From Halomonas sp. UBA3074 (GTDB lineage Bacteria > Pseudomonadota > Gammaproteobacteria > Pseudomonadales > Halomonadaceae): a DNA stretch of 64,000 bases. Under the pieces are notes generated by a model, which was not told the origin of the DNA, made no database searches, and was given only the letters and a program-made list of their open reading frames with translations. Made by a program: the position numbers and the translations under genes. The stretch is from assembly GCF_002366715.1 (NCBI RefSeq), contig NZ_DFBS01000026.1, positions 76,793 through 140,792 on the forward strand, in the 5' to 3' direction. This document shows, one piece after another, positions 44,890-53,155 of the stretch (positions are counted from its first letter, which is position 1; each line of letters starts with the position of its first letter).

Positions 44890-45908
44890 TGAGCAGCATA
44901 CTGCCTGAAGCTAAATGTTGTCAGCTGATCGATTTTAGAAACTGTTTTGTCCAACATGCAGCCTTAATACAGGCGATGAGTTCTTTGAATCGATTGAAAA
45001 ATAATCAACTATTTGGCGGAGAGCAGCAGTGTATGTTGCTGTTAGGAGATACGGGGACTGGTAAAAGTAAATTAATCAATGAGTTTTATTCGGCATTTCC
45101 AAGCTACAGAGAGGGCGATGTTCTCGTAAAGCCAGTGCTCGTTTCACGCATACCAAGTAAGCCTGATGTTGAAAAAATGATGATTCAATTATTGAGCGAT
45201 TTGGGGCAGTTTGGTTCAGAAGCAAGAAAAGGTAGTCGCCGAGAGACGGGTCTAGCAGAGGCATTAATCAAAGTATTAAAAAAATGTAAAACACAAATAA
45301 TCATTATCAACGAATTTCAAGAGTTAATAGAGTTTAAGTCTGTTGAAGATCGTCAGCGTGTTGCCAATAGACTTAAGTTGATCAGCGAGCAGGCTTGTAT
45401 ACCCATCGTTTTAGTAGGTATGCCCTGGGCTTCTGAAATATCTAATGAGCCTCAATGGGCCTCGCGATTAATGTGTTCAATTGAACTGCCGTATTTTAAA
45501 ATTTTTAAACAAAGCGATCGTCTAGAGTTTGTTAGATTTTTAAAAGGCTTGGCGTTAAGGATGGGCTTTCATGAACCGCCGCCACTTCATAGTGATGAGA
45601 TACTATTTCCACTTTTTTCTGCAACGCGAGGTGAGGTAAGAAAAATCAAACACATTCTCGATGAGGTTCTTTTTTTAGCCTTGTCGCAGGGGGATAATAC
45701 TGTTCATAAACAGCATTTTGTTGATGTTTTGGATAACGTTTTTTTTGATAAAGATAATCCATTCAAGCTACCTATTGATGATGTCCCACTGAGCGAAGTA
45801 TCTCGATATGCATCTTATAATCGCTACTCATCGGTTGAGTCTGAGACTTTTATAGGGACCCAGTTTGGTCGGAAAATTTCGACTAGAGAATTATTTTCTA
45901 AAAATTAA
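44889..45908 (+). CDS. tnsC: TnsC-type AAA+ transposition regulator
   Basis: 339 residues. An AAA+ ATPase that links the target selector to the TnsA/TnsB transposase and polymerises on DNA. Walker A is LLGDTGTGKSKL, Walker B QIIIINEFQEL, and the sensor region ATRGEVRKIKHIL. It is short compared with Tn7 TnsC (555) and similar to TnsC of CRISPR-associated Tn7-like elements. No tniQ/tnsD follows; the next gene is the BREX regulator. Without a TniQ-type selector this trio could not find its site at ffs, so the selector is probably at the unseen end. Confidence 0.93.
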   Translation: MSSILPEAKCCQLIDFRNCFVQHAALIQAMSSLNRLKNNQLFGGEQQCMLLLGDTGTGKSKLINEFYSAFPSYREGDVLVKPVLVSRIPSKPDVEKMMIQLLSDLGQFGSEARKGSRRETGLAEALIKVLKKCKTQIIIINEFQELIEFKSVEDRQRVANRLKLISEQACIPIVLVGMPWASEISNEPQWASRLMCSIELPYFKIFKQSDRLEFVRFLKGLALRMGFHEPPPLHSDEILFPLFSATRGEVRKIKHILDEVLFLALSQGDNTVHKQHFVDVLDNVFFDKDNPFKLPIDDVPLSEVSRYASYNRYSSVESETFIGTQFGRKISTRELFSKN

Positions 45909-45977
45909 TAAATTATCGAGAAAGACCTCCTTTTGTTAAATCAAAATGAAGGCGCTTTCAAAACACCATTGCATTCT

Positions 45978-45996
45978 TGCTAAGAATCTCTTAGCA
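45978..45996. promoter_or_regulatory. Candidate operator of the BREX regulator
   Basis: TGCTAAGA and TCTTAGCA form a perfect 8-base inverted repeat with a three-base spacer. It is 57 bases before the start of the XRE-type regulator gene that precedes brxA, a usual place for an autoregulatory site. Confidence 0.6.
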
Positions 45997-46053
45997 TATT
46001 TTTGTGTCATCTTGCGCTAGCCTAGCGGCTTTCCAAGTAGCGATGGTGTTTTC

Positions 46054-46371
46054 ATGGATAGTCCGCTTCCAGATCGCTTGAGAGCCGCCAGGCAAGCAGC
46101 GGGTATGACACAAAGGCAGTTGGGTGAATACCTCGGCATGGAGCCGAATCTGGCGAGTGCGCGTATGACGCAGTATGAAAAGGGCCAGCATGCGCCCAAT
46201 TACCAGTTGCTGAAGAGGCTTTCAGAGGCACTAGAGGTGCCCATTCCCTATTTTTTCTGCGAAGACGATACGATTGCAGAATTGATCCTTGAACTTGATA
46301 AGCTCGGCCCTGCAGAACGCCAACGCTTGTTGGAACAGCTTAAAAAGGGCAGTGCGCCTAGCGAAAGCTGA
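46054..46371 (+). CDS. XRE-type helix-turn-helix regulator before the BREX genes
   Basis: 105 residues. An XRE/Cro-type DNA-binding domain in the first 70 residues (LRAARQAAGMTQRQLGEYLG, YEKGQHAPNYQLLKRLSEAL), then an acidic helical tail. It sits between tnsC and brxA in the same direction and follows a palindromic candidate operator. It probably controls the BREX operon and itself. It is not the longer WYL-type BrxR described in other BREX loci. Confidence 0.82.
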   Translation: MDSPLPDRLRAARQAAGMTQRQLGEYLGMEPNLASARMTQYEKGQHAPNYQLLKRLSEALEVPIPYFFCEDDTIAELILELDKLGPAERQRLLEQLKKGSAPSES

Positions 46372-46428
46372 TCTCGTTACTGATCAGCCGTCTGCAACTT
46401 CAACGTAATTGACCTTGATGAGCGCCTT

Positions 46429-47028
46429 TTGACTTCTTTCAGCTACAACTCTGACCTCATTGGTGGTGGATTGATGGTGCGTGAAAGCCGTGCAGTTGCA
46501 GCGCTATTGCTGGACGAGGTAGACGACGCGCACTGGCATCAAGCCATCATCGTTGAAAACCGGCTACAGAAGAACCGCCCAGCGACAGCCAAGCGTGCTG
46601 CGCAAGCCATTCGTAAGCGCTTAGAGAAACTGGAACCCTCTTTTTGGAAAGCCCTGCACGATGGAGATGATCAGCTAGCGTCACAGGTATCGTTTTGTGC
46701 TGCCATGGCACGCAACCTGCTGCTGGTCGAGTTTCTCGAAAGCGTGGTAGCTGATGCGTTTTTAACGCGGTCTGAAAAGCTGCTGGCTTACCAATGGGAT
46801 GAGTTTCTTGTCGAGCGTGCTAACCGCGATGCAGCGATTGCTACCTGGGCAGAAAGCTCAAGGCGCAAAATGGGTCAGGTAGTGTTTCGGATGCTGTCAG
46901 AGGTCGGCATCATGGATTCCAGCCGATCACGTCGGCTTCAGTCATTCTTGCCCCGCCCCGAGCTGAAAATTCTGCTTGAAACCCACCGCCATACCCGTTT
47001 GCAAAATTGTCTTCAAAAATTGCGCTAA
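46429..47028 (+). CDS. brxA: BREX protein BrxA
   Basis: 199 residues, DUF1819 family, small helical DNA-binding component of type I BREX phage defence. The family N-terminus is seen in SYNSDLIGGGLMVRESRAVAA. The only reasonable start that keeps it is the TTG at 46429; the next ATG (46474) would lose it. First structural gene of the BREX operon, followed by brxB after 118 bases. BREX restricts phage and marks host DNA by adenine methylation; BrxA's exact role is unsettled. Confidence 0.9.
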   Translation: MTSFSYNSDLIGGGLMVRESRAVAALLLDEVDDAHWHQAIIVENRLQKNRPATAKRAAQAIRKRLEKLEPSFWKALHDGDDQLASQVSFCAAMARNLLLVEFLESVVADAFLTRSEKLLAYQWDEFLVERANRDAAIATWAESSRRKMGQVVFRMLSEVGIMDSSRSRRLQSFLPRPELKILLETHRHTRLQNCLQKLR

Positions 47029-47146
47029 GCATTTATCTGTTGGGCAAAACTCATTCTTGAACTAATGAAAACTAAGTAGACCTTGCGGCTATGGCTGTAA
47101 GCAACGTAATCTTGCCCAAAACAAGCCCGACATAGAGACGCTCCGC

Positions 47147-47770
47147 ATGTCACATAATGAGCAGCACCTATCACCTACCAGCGTTATGTTCCATGAGGAT
47201 GACCAGCTTCGGGCACGATTAAACCAAGTCGCCGAGAAAATCGCTCGACCGGATTTTTTAGCAGGCCAAGGGTTAGGTAACGAAATTGGCTTCTGGATTT
47301 TTGATTACGCTCCTGAGCACGAGCTTCAGGTACGTGCCTATCTGAACTTCCTTCCTTCGTTAATGGCGCGCCAGTACGCTCATGTCAAGATGGCGCAGGT
47401 TAACTTGCTTCACGTGCTCAAAGACTATCTGACTGAGCGTGGCTTTCTTGATAAAGCTATTGCCATGCAGAAAAACAAAGGCGATGCAGCGCTGCTTAAG
47501 GCGCTGCGTGGGCCACTGCACATGGATAAGTTCGCCCCTTATCTGATCCGACACTCTTTGTCGCATGACCCTGATATCGTGCTATTAACCGGTGTTGGTA
47601 GCCTATGGCCAATGGTACGAGCACATAGCTTGCTGAACGCGCTGCATGGCCCGTTAGGGCATAAGCCTTTGGTACTGTTTTACCCAGGCCGCTTCGATGG
47701 GCAAACGCTTCAGCTGTTTAAGCAGATCAAGAGCAATAACTACTATCGAGCGTTTGCGCTCGTGCCCTAA
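47147..47770 (+). CDS. brxB: BREX protein BrxB
   Basis: 207 residues, DUF1788 family. The segment FLAGQGLGNEIGFWIFDYAPEHEL and the later DIVLLTGVGSLWPMVRAHSLL with KPLVLFYPGRFDGQ are typical of BrxB. It is cytoplasmic, essential for defence in characterised type I systems and of unknown biochemical activity. It lies between brxA and brxC, the canonical order. Confidence 0.92.
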   Translation: MSHNEQHLSPTSVMFHEDDQLRARLNQVAEKIARPDFLAGQGLGNEIGFWIFDYAPEHELQVRAYLNFLPSLMARQYAHVKMAQVNLLHVLKDYLTERGFLDKAIAMQKNKGDAALLKALRGPLHMDKFAPYLIRHSLSHDPDIVLLTGVGSLWPMVRAHSLLNALHGPLGHKPLVLFYPGRFDGQTLQLFKQIKSNNYYRAFALVP

Positions 47771-47914
47771 CGCAGCGTTTTAGGCCGTTCACTGTGTTAC
47801 GTTCGCTCGTTTATTGTTGTTATCAATAATGTCGTTATCAACAGTGCCATTACCCGTTTTGGCATCATGCCGGTCGATGTAATGGACTGCTTTCAAAAAG
47901 TTTATAGGACTGAT

Positions 47915-50900
47915 ATGCGCATTCAAGAGCTTTTCCTCAAGCCGCTCAGCCGGTCAATCAATGGTGTTGTAAAGGCTGATCAGCGTGACCAGGAAACCAT
48001 CTATCAAGAGCTAGATGAGTACGTGGTCACCAATGAGCTAGAAAAGCACTTCCGCGCCTTTTTTGAATCCTATACAACCCCGTTAGATGACCCCTCTATC
48101 GCCAACCGCGTGGGCGTCTGGGTCAGCGGTTTCTTTGGGTCGGGTAAATCACACTTTTTGAAAACGCTTTCTTACCTACTCGCCAACACGGAAGCGTTTG
48201 ATGCCAACGGACAAGCCAAGCGAGCCGCTGATTTTTTTGATGAGCAAAAGCTGGTAGACAGCTCTATCCGGGCAGACATTAACAAGGCCGTCCGTGAACC
48301 GGCCCACGTGGTGCTGTTCAATATCGACAGCAAGGCCAGCTCCAATGACGATGGCAACCCCATCCTGAACGTCTTCCTGCGCGTGTTTAACGAGTACCAA
48401 GGCTTTAGCTCTGATTACCCGCACATTGCTCATATGGAGCGCCACCTAGAAAAACGCGGTGTGTATGAGCGCTTTAAGCAGGCCTTTAACGAGGCCAGTG
48501 GCGTGGTGTGGGAAGATGAGCGAGACGGCTATCAGTTCTACCAGGACGATATCGAGCAAGCGATTGGGGCGGCGCTCGATCTCTCTCCTGAAGCGGCGCA
48601 TAAATGGTTTGAGGAATCTGAAACCAACTTCAGCGTTTCGGTAGAGAACTTCTGTCACTGGGTGAAAGAGTTTTTGGAGTCGCAGTCAGCGACCCAGCGC
48701 ATGGTGTTCATGGTGGATGAAGTTGGCCAGTTCATTGGCAGCGACACACGCTTAATGTTGACTCTGCAAACGCTCACCGAAAACCTGGGCACGATTTGCG
48801 GTGGGCGTGCCTGGATCGTGGTCACCTCCCAGGCGGATATGGATGCTGTGCTAGGCGAAATGACCGCCTCAAAAGCCAACGATTTTTCCAAAATCGCCGG
48901 ACGCTTCAAAACCCGCTTATCGCTCTCAAGCTCCAACTCCGACGAAGTGATCCGAAAGCGCCTGCTGGTGAAAACCGACCCGGCACGCGCGGAGCTGGAA
49001 GGCGTGTTTGAGGCCAAAGGCTCCATTCTGCGTAACCAGCTGACCTTTGACCGCTCTGGCCCCACGCTAAAAAACATCGAAGGCGTGGAAAGCTTTATCG
49101 CCAATTACCCCTTTGTGCCGTACCACTTCCAGTTGGTGCAAAAAGTCTTTGAAGAGGTCCGCAAGGTAGGGGCGACGGGCGCTCACTTAGCCTATGGCGA
49201 GCGCTCCATGCTCGATGCGTTCCACATGGCCGCCAAAGCCGTGCAAGAGAAGACGATTGGCGCGCTGGTACCAATGCACTGCTTCTATACAGCGGTAGAG
49301 GGCTTTCTTGATACAGCGGTGAAGCGCACCATTGATCAGGCCAGCGAAAACCCCGTGTTAGAGGCGTTTGATGTCGAAACCCTACGCACGCTGTTTATGA
49401 TCCGCTATGTGGATCTGGTGAAGGGTACGGTCGATAACCTGGTGACGCTCTCACTGACCCAAATCGACGATGACCGCATCGCCATTCGGGAGCAGCTGGA
49501 AGCGACCCTGGCACGACTGGAAAAAGAGAGCTTGATAACCCGTAACGGCGATGAGTACCAGTTCCTCACCAATGAAGAGCGTGACATCACCCGTAAGATC
49601 AAAGCCACGGAAGTCACCAGCAGCGACGAGAACAAAGAGCTCTCAAGCCTGATCTTCAAAGACTCGTTTCGTGACCGCAATAAATACCGCTATCCGGTCA
49701 ACAAAACCGACTACAGCATTGGCCGCTACCTGGATGGCCACACCCTGGATGGCCGCTACCAGAGCCAGCTAAGGGTGGAGGTGGTCTCACCGCTGGACGT
49801 GGAGTATGTGCAGCTAAGCGAAGCGGGCTGCATTCACAAAAGCGGCGATAACGGCGGGCAAGTGCTGATTAAGCTGCCCGACGATAAGCGATTTACCGAT
49901 GAACTGCGCACCCTGCTGAAAACCGATAAGTTTATCCGCCTGAACCTATCGGCCAACGACCACAGCGTAGAGCGCATTCTGGCCGACCGTGGACGTGAGA
50001 ACCAGGAGCGCAAAAAACGCCTGCGGGTGCGCTTAGAAGAGATGCTGCTGGATGCTGACGTTTACGCGCTCGGGCAAAAGCTCGATCTCAACCGCAACCA
50101 GTTGAATACCCGCTTGGATGAGGCCTGCCGCTATCTGCTGGAAAACACCTACAACAAGCTGAGCCAGCTCACGGCGCTTAGCCCCGAGCCGATGCGCGAG
50201 CTGCAGGCCGTATTAACCGCCGATGACCTGGGCACCCAGAACCTCAACCTAGACGGTGAAGAGGGCAACGCTCAAGCGGTGAAAGAGGTAGAGCAGTATA
50301 TCTCGCTACATGGTGGCGAACCGGTGCCGCTGAACCCGCTGATTGAGCGCTTTAGCAACCGACCTTTCGGCTGGCCAGAAGGTGAAACGCTGCTGATTCT
50401 GGGCTGCCTGCATGCCGCTGGGCGCTTAACCTTCCACACCGCTGGCCCCGCGCTCAGCGGTAAAGAAGCCTTTGAGCTACTCAATAACGCCCGCCGCCGC
50501 AGTGAAGTGCGCCTTCAGAAAAAGCGCCAAACCGAAGATGCAGTGCTCAACAAAGCTCGTAACCTCACCAAAGAGCTATTTGGCCAGCTAGGCCCCACCA
50601 GCGAAAAAGAGCTGTTTACCTATTACGTAGACCGCTTATCCCACTGGCGACGTGAGCTTGAGGCGTACAAAAGCAAAACCGACGTGGGCAACTTCCCTGG
50701 ACGCAACGCCATTGATAGCTCACTGCGGGAAGTAGAGCGCCTACTGCGCCTTGACGATAGCTTTGATTTCTTCAAAACCGTCGCCAGCCAGCAAGACACG
50801 CTGCTCGATGTCGAAGAAGACTACCGCGATCTCAACGACTTCTTTACTAAGCAGCTCACCACCTGGCAGCAGCTAGAGCAAGCGCTCAACCGGTTTGCGG

Positions 50901-51592
50901 TGAACCGCCTAGAGCTTGAGAAAAACACCCAGGCCCAGCAAGCGCTGGCCGAGTGTGAGCGTATTTATCGCGCCGAAGCGCCCTACGCCATGCTCAATAA
51001 GGTGGATGGCTTAGTACGTACGCTGGATGAGATTAACAGCGGCCTCGTGGATGAAAAACGCCAGCACGCCATTGCCCGTATCGACACGCGCATCGCCAAG
51101 GTGAGCGCTGAAATAGCCAAAAGCGGCATTGGCACCGCCGAGCTTAGCAACCGCTTACTTCACCCGCTGCAGCAGCTCAAGGCCTCGGTCAATCAATCGG
51201 TCAGCGTCGCGCAGATTTACCAGCTACAAACCGAAACTGCCGTCGAGTTAGAAGAAGAAAGTTTGGATGCGCTTCACAACGCCCAGGCCGACGCTGCTAA
51301 GCGGCAGCCGCCTGCGCCTGCGGGAAACACCACAACACCGGCACCCGAGAACCCCAAGCCAGCCACACAAACGGCACCACGTGATAAAACGTACGACCCG
51401 CACACCGAAACAGCACCGGCGGCGGTAAATGCCCCCAAACCCGTGGCAAGAGTGCGTGTAAGCGACGTACTCAGCCGCGTGCATAGTGGGGTGTACCTGG
51501 AAAGCCAAGCGGAAGTCGATGCGTTTATGGACGAGCTGAGAAAAGAACTGGAAGGGTCACTTTCAGCGGGCAGACGGGTACAGGTGCGTTAG
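47915..51592 (+). CDS. brxC: BREX P-loop ATPase BrxC
   Basis: 1225 residues, DUF499 family. The ATG at 47915 was chosen because AGGA lies five bases upstream and it gives the family start MRIQELFLKPLSRSINGVVKADQ; a longer frame to 47867 adds non-conserved residues. The Walker A motif is VSGFFGSGKSHFLKTL and a Walker B-like MVFMVDEVGQFI follows. The central and C-terminal parts are helical, with a Pro/Ala-rich linker (PAPAGNTTTPAPENPKPA) near the end. Largest core BREX protein; thought to drive ATP-dependent action with PglX and PglZ. Confidence 0.95.
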   Translation: MRIQELFLKPLSRSINGVVKADQRDQETIYQELDEYVVTNELEKHFRAFFESYTTPLDDPSIANRVGVWVSGFFGSGKSHFLKTLSYLLANTEAFDANGQAKRAADFFDEQKLVDSSIRADINKAVREPAHVVLFNIDSKASSNDDGNPILNVFLRVFNEYQGFSSDYPHIAHMERHLEKRGVYERFKQAFNEASGVVWEDERDGYQFYQDDIEQAIGAALDLSPEAAHKWFEESETNFSVSVENFCHWVKEFLESQSATQRMVFMVDEVGQFIGSDTRLMLTLQTLTENLGTICGGRAWIVVTSQADMDAVLGEMTASKANDFSKIAGRFKTRLSLSSSNSDEVIRKRLLVKTDPARAELEGVFEAKGSILRNQLTFDRSGPTLKNIEGVESFIANYPFVPYHFQLVQKVFEEVRKVGATGAHLAYGERSMLDAFHMAAKAVQEKTIGALVPMHCFYTAVEGFLDTAVKRTIDQASENPVLEAFDVETLRTLFMIRYVDLVKGTVDNLVTLSLTQIDDDRIAIREQLEATLARLEKESLITRNGDEYQFLTNEERDITRKIKATEVTSSDENKELSSLIFKDSFRDRNKYRYPVNKTDYSIGRYLDGHTLDGRYQSQLRVEVVSPLDVEYVQLSEAGCIHKSGDNGGQVLIKLPDDKRFTDELRTLLKTDKFIRLNLSANDHSVERILADRGRENQERKKRLRVRLEEMLLDADVYALGQKLDLNRNQLNTRLDEACRYLLENTYNKLSQLTALSPEPMRELQAVLTADDLGTQNLNLDGEEGNAQAVKEVEQYISLHGGEPVPLNPLIERFSNRPFGWPEGETLLILGCLHAAGRLTFHTAGPALSGKEAFELLNNARRRSEVRLQKKRQTEDAVLNKARNLTKELFGQLGPTSEKELFTYYVDRLSHWRRELEAYKSKTDVGNFPGRNAIDSSLREVERLLRLDDSFDFFKTVASQQDTLLDVEEDYRDLNDFFTKQLTTWQQLEQALNRFAVNRLELEKNTQAQQALAECERIYRAEAPYAMLNKVDGLVRTLDEINSGLVDEKRQHAIARIDTRIAKVSAEIAKSGIGTAELSNRLLHPLQQLKASVNQSVSVAQIYQLQTETAVELEEESLDALHNAQADAAKRQPPAPAGNTTTPAPENPKPATQTAPRDKTYDPHTETAPAAVNAPKPVARVRVSDVLSRVHSGVYLESQAEVDAFMDELRKELEGSLSAGRRVQVR

Positions 51593-51639
51593 TGTTCGAA
51601 CGATTTTTGTTGACACGACCAATATGCCTGTTTACTGCC

Positions 51640-51663
51640 GTCCCGTGTCCTAGGACGCGGGAC
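51640..51663. promoter_or_regulatory. 24-base near-perfect palindrome after brxC
   Basis: The sequence GTCCCGTGTCCT followed by AGGACGCGGGAC is self-complementary at 11 of 12 positions with no loop. It lies between brxC and the AlbA_2 gene, 41 bases before the latter's start. As a loopless palindrome it fits a dimer binding site better than a terminator. Confidence 0.55.
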
Positions 51664-51703
51664 AGAGAAGCGGAAAGAAACATGAAAAGTCAACAAGGCA
51701 CCT

Positions 51704-53155
51704 ATGACCACCGCAACCATTGAACAGCGCCTAAGCGAGCCAGAAGGCAAGCAGCTTGAGTTCAAGCGCGACCTATCATCGCCTAAGCCAGTGATGAAAA
51801 CACTGGTCGCCTTTGCCAATACGGCCGGTGGCCAGTTGATCATTGGTATTGATGATGATGGCACCGTGCTGGGCGTGGATGATCCGCTGGATATAGAAGA
51901 GCGCCTTACCAGCATGATCGCGGATGCCATTCACCCCCGGCTACTGCCTAATATTGAACTGGTGAGCGTGGGCGAACATACCCTGGTGTGTATTGAGGTG
52001 TTTTTGAGTAGCGCACGCCCACACTTTTTCAAAGCGCTTGGCGAAGAAAACGGTGTGCTGGTGCGACTTGGTTCTAGCAATCGGCAGGCGGGGCTGGCCC
52101 TCATTCAAGAAATGCAGCGCCAAGCGAGCGGAACCACCTTTGACGTTCAGCCCATGCCTGAGCTGAGCCGTGACGACCTTGACCAAAACGCCATACAGCA
52201 TGCCTTTCGCAGCAAACAACTGCTTGATGACAATAAGCTTCGCACGTTACGGCTACTTGTCTCGTATCAAGGCCGCCTGGTACCCAGCGTGGGCGGAATT
52301 TTGCTGTTTGGCCGCGAGCGCCAATGGCACTTTGAAGATGCCTGGATTCAGTGCGGCCGTTTTCGCGGTAACGATAAGGTCGAGATTTTCGACCAGACAG
52401 ATATTCACGCGCCGTTACCCCAAGCGGTTGATGACATCGAGCTGTTTCTCAAAAAACATGCCTTCAAGCAGGCAGAGTTTGGCGCCATGCGTCGCCGCGA
52501 TGTGTGGAGTATCCCGCTGACCATCCTACGTGAAGCGATTATTAACGCCTTGGTACACAGCGACTACTCCCAACGCGGTAGCCCCATACGCATTGCGTTT
52601 TATGACGACCGTATCGAGATTGAAAGCCCAGGGCTATTGATGCCCGGCATGACGATTGAAGACATGAAACGTGGCGTTTCGATGATTCGCAACCCAGTGA
52701 TTGCCCGCGTATTTCGTGAGCTTGGCCTGATTGAGCAGTGGGGCAGTGGCGTAAAGCGTATTTTTGCCGAGGCCGCCGCCCGGGGGCTGCCAGAGCCGCG
52801 CATTGAGGAGGTGGCCAACCGGCTGCGCTTTATTGTGCCGCTTGAACAGCGGCATGCTGTCCAAGGAGTGACCCAGTCACGGCCCGAGTCACGGCCCGAG
52901 TCACGGCCCGAGTCAGGTCTGGCCGATAGGATACTCCAATGCCTTGCCGACCGGCCCTTAGGTAAAGCCGAGATTGCCAAGTCCTTTGGTCATAAGGGCG
53001 TTTCAGGGCAGCTGAAAAGGCAAATGACGTGGTTGCAGAATCAGCAGCTTATCGAAATGACGCTGCCCGAAAAGCCCAATAGCCGCCTTCAACAATACCG
53101 TTTAACGCCTAAAGGCCAGCGCTTTTTGCAAGACACTTTCAAGGATCTAACATGA
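51704..53155 (+). CDS. AlbA_2/HATPase-type putative DNA-binding protein inside the BREX operon
   Basis: 483 residues. An N-terminal AlbA_2 (Schlafen-like) domain at about 10-130 (EGKQLEFKRDLSSP, FANTAGGQLIIGIDDDG), a HATPase_c_4-type region at about 265-360 (REAIINALVHSDYSQRGSP, IEIESPGLL), a linker of three exact RPES repeats (residues 392-403) and a C-terminal winged-helix. AAGG precedes the ATG. It overlaps pglX by four bases, so it is co-translated. It is not a core BREX gene; it may be a regulator or an added defence (inference). Such proteins are common in defence islands. Confidence 0.88.
   Translation: MTTATIEQRLSEPEGKQLEFKRDLSSPKPVMKTLVAFANTAGGQLIIGIDDDGTVLGVDDPLDIEERLTSMIADAIHPRLLPNIELVSVGEHTLVCIEVFLSSARPHFFKALGEENGVLVRLGSSNRQAGLALIQEMQRQASGTTFDVQPMPELSRDDLDQNAIQHAFRSKQLLDDNKLRTLRLLVSYQGRLVPSVGGILLFGRERQWHFEDAWIQCGRFRGNDKVEIFDQTDIHAPLPQAVDDIELFLKKHAFKQAEFGAMRRRDVWSIPLTILREAIINALVHSDYSQRGSPIRIAFYDDRIEIESPGLLMPGMTIEDMKRGVSMIRNPVIARVFRELGLIEQWGSGVKRIFAEAAARGLPEPRIEEVANRLRFIVPLEQRHAVQGVTQSRPESRPESRPESGLADRILQCLADRPLGKAEIAKSFGHKGVSGQLKRQMTWLQNQQLIEMTLPEKPNSRLQQYRLTPKGQRFLQDTFKDLT
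52877..52912 (+). repeat. Three exact 12-bp repeats in the AlbA_2 gene
   Basis: The unit TCACGGCCCGAG occurs three times in tandem without change, encoding SRPE in a linker between the ATPase-like and winged-helix parts. As 12 is a multiple of three, gain or loss of units would change linker length only and keep the frame. Confidence 0.9.

Noticed and set aside
47867..47914. Longer N-terminus for BrxC starting at 47867
   Set aside because: No ribosome-binding site there, and the extra residues are not family-like; the ATG at 47915 has AGGA and the conserved start.
52877..52912. Phase-variable on/off switch by 12-bp repeats
   Set aside because: A 12-base unit preserves the frame, so slippage cannot switch the gene off.
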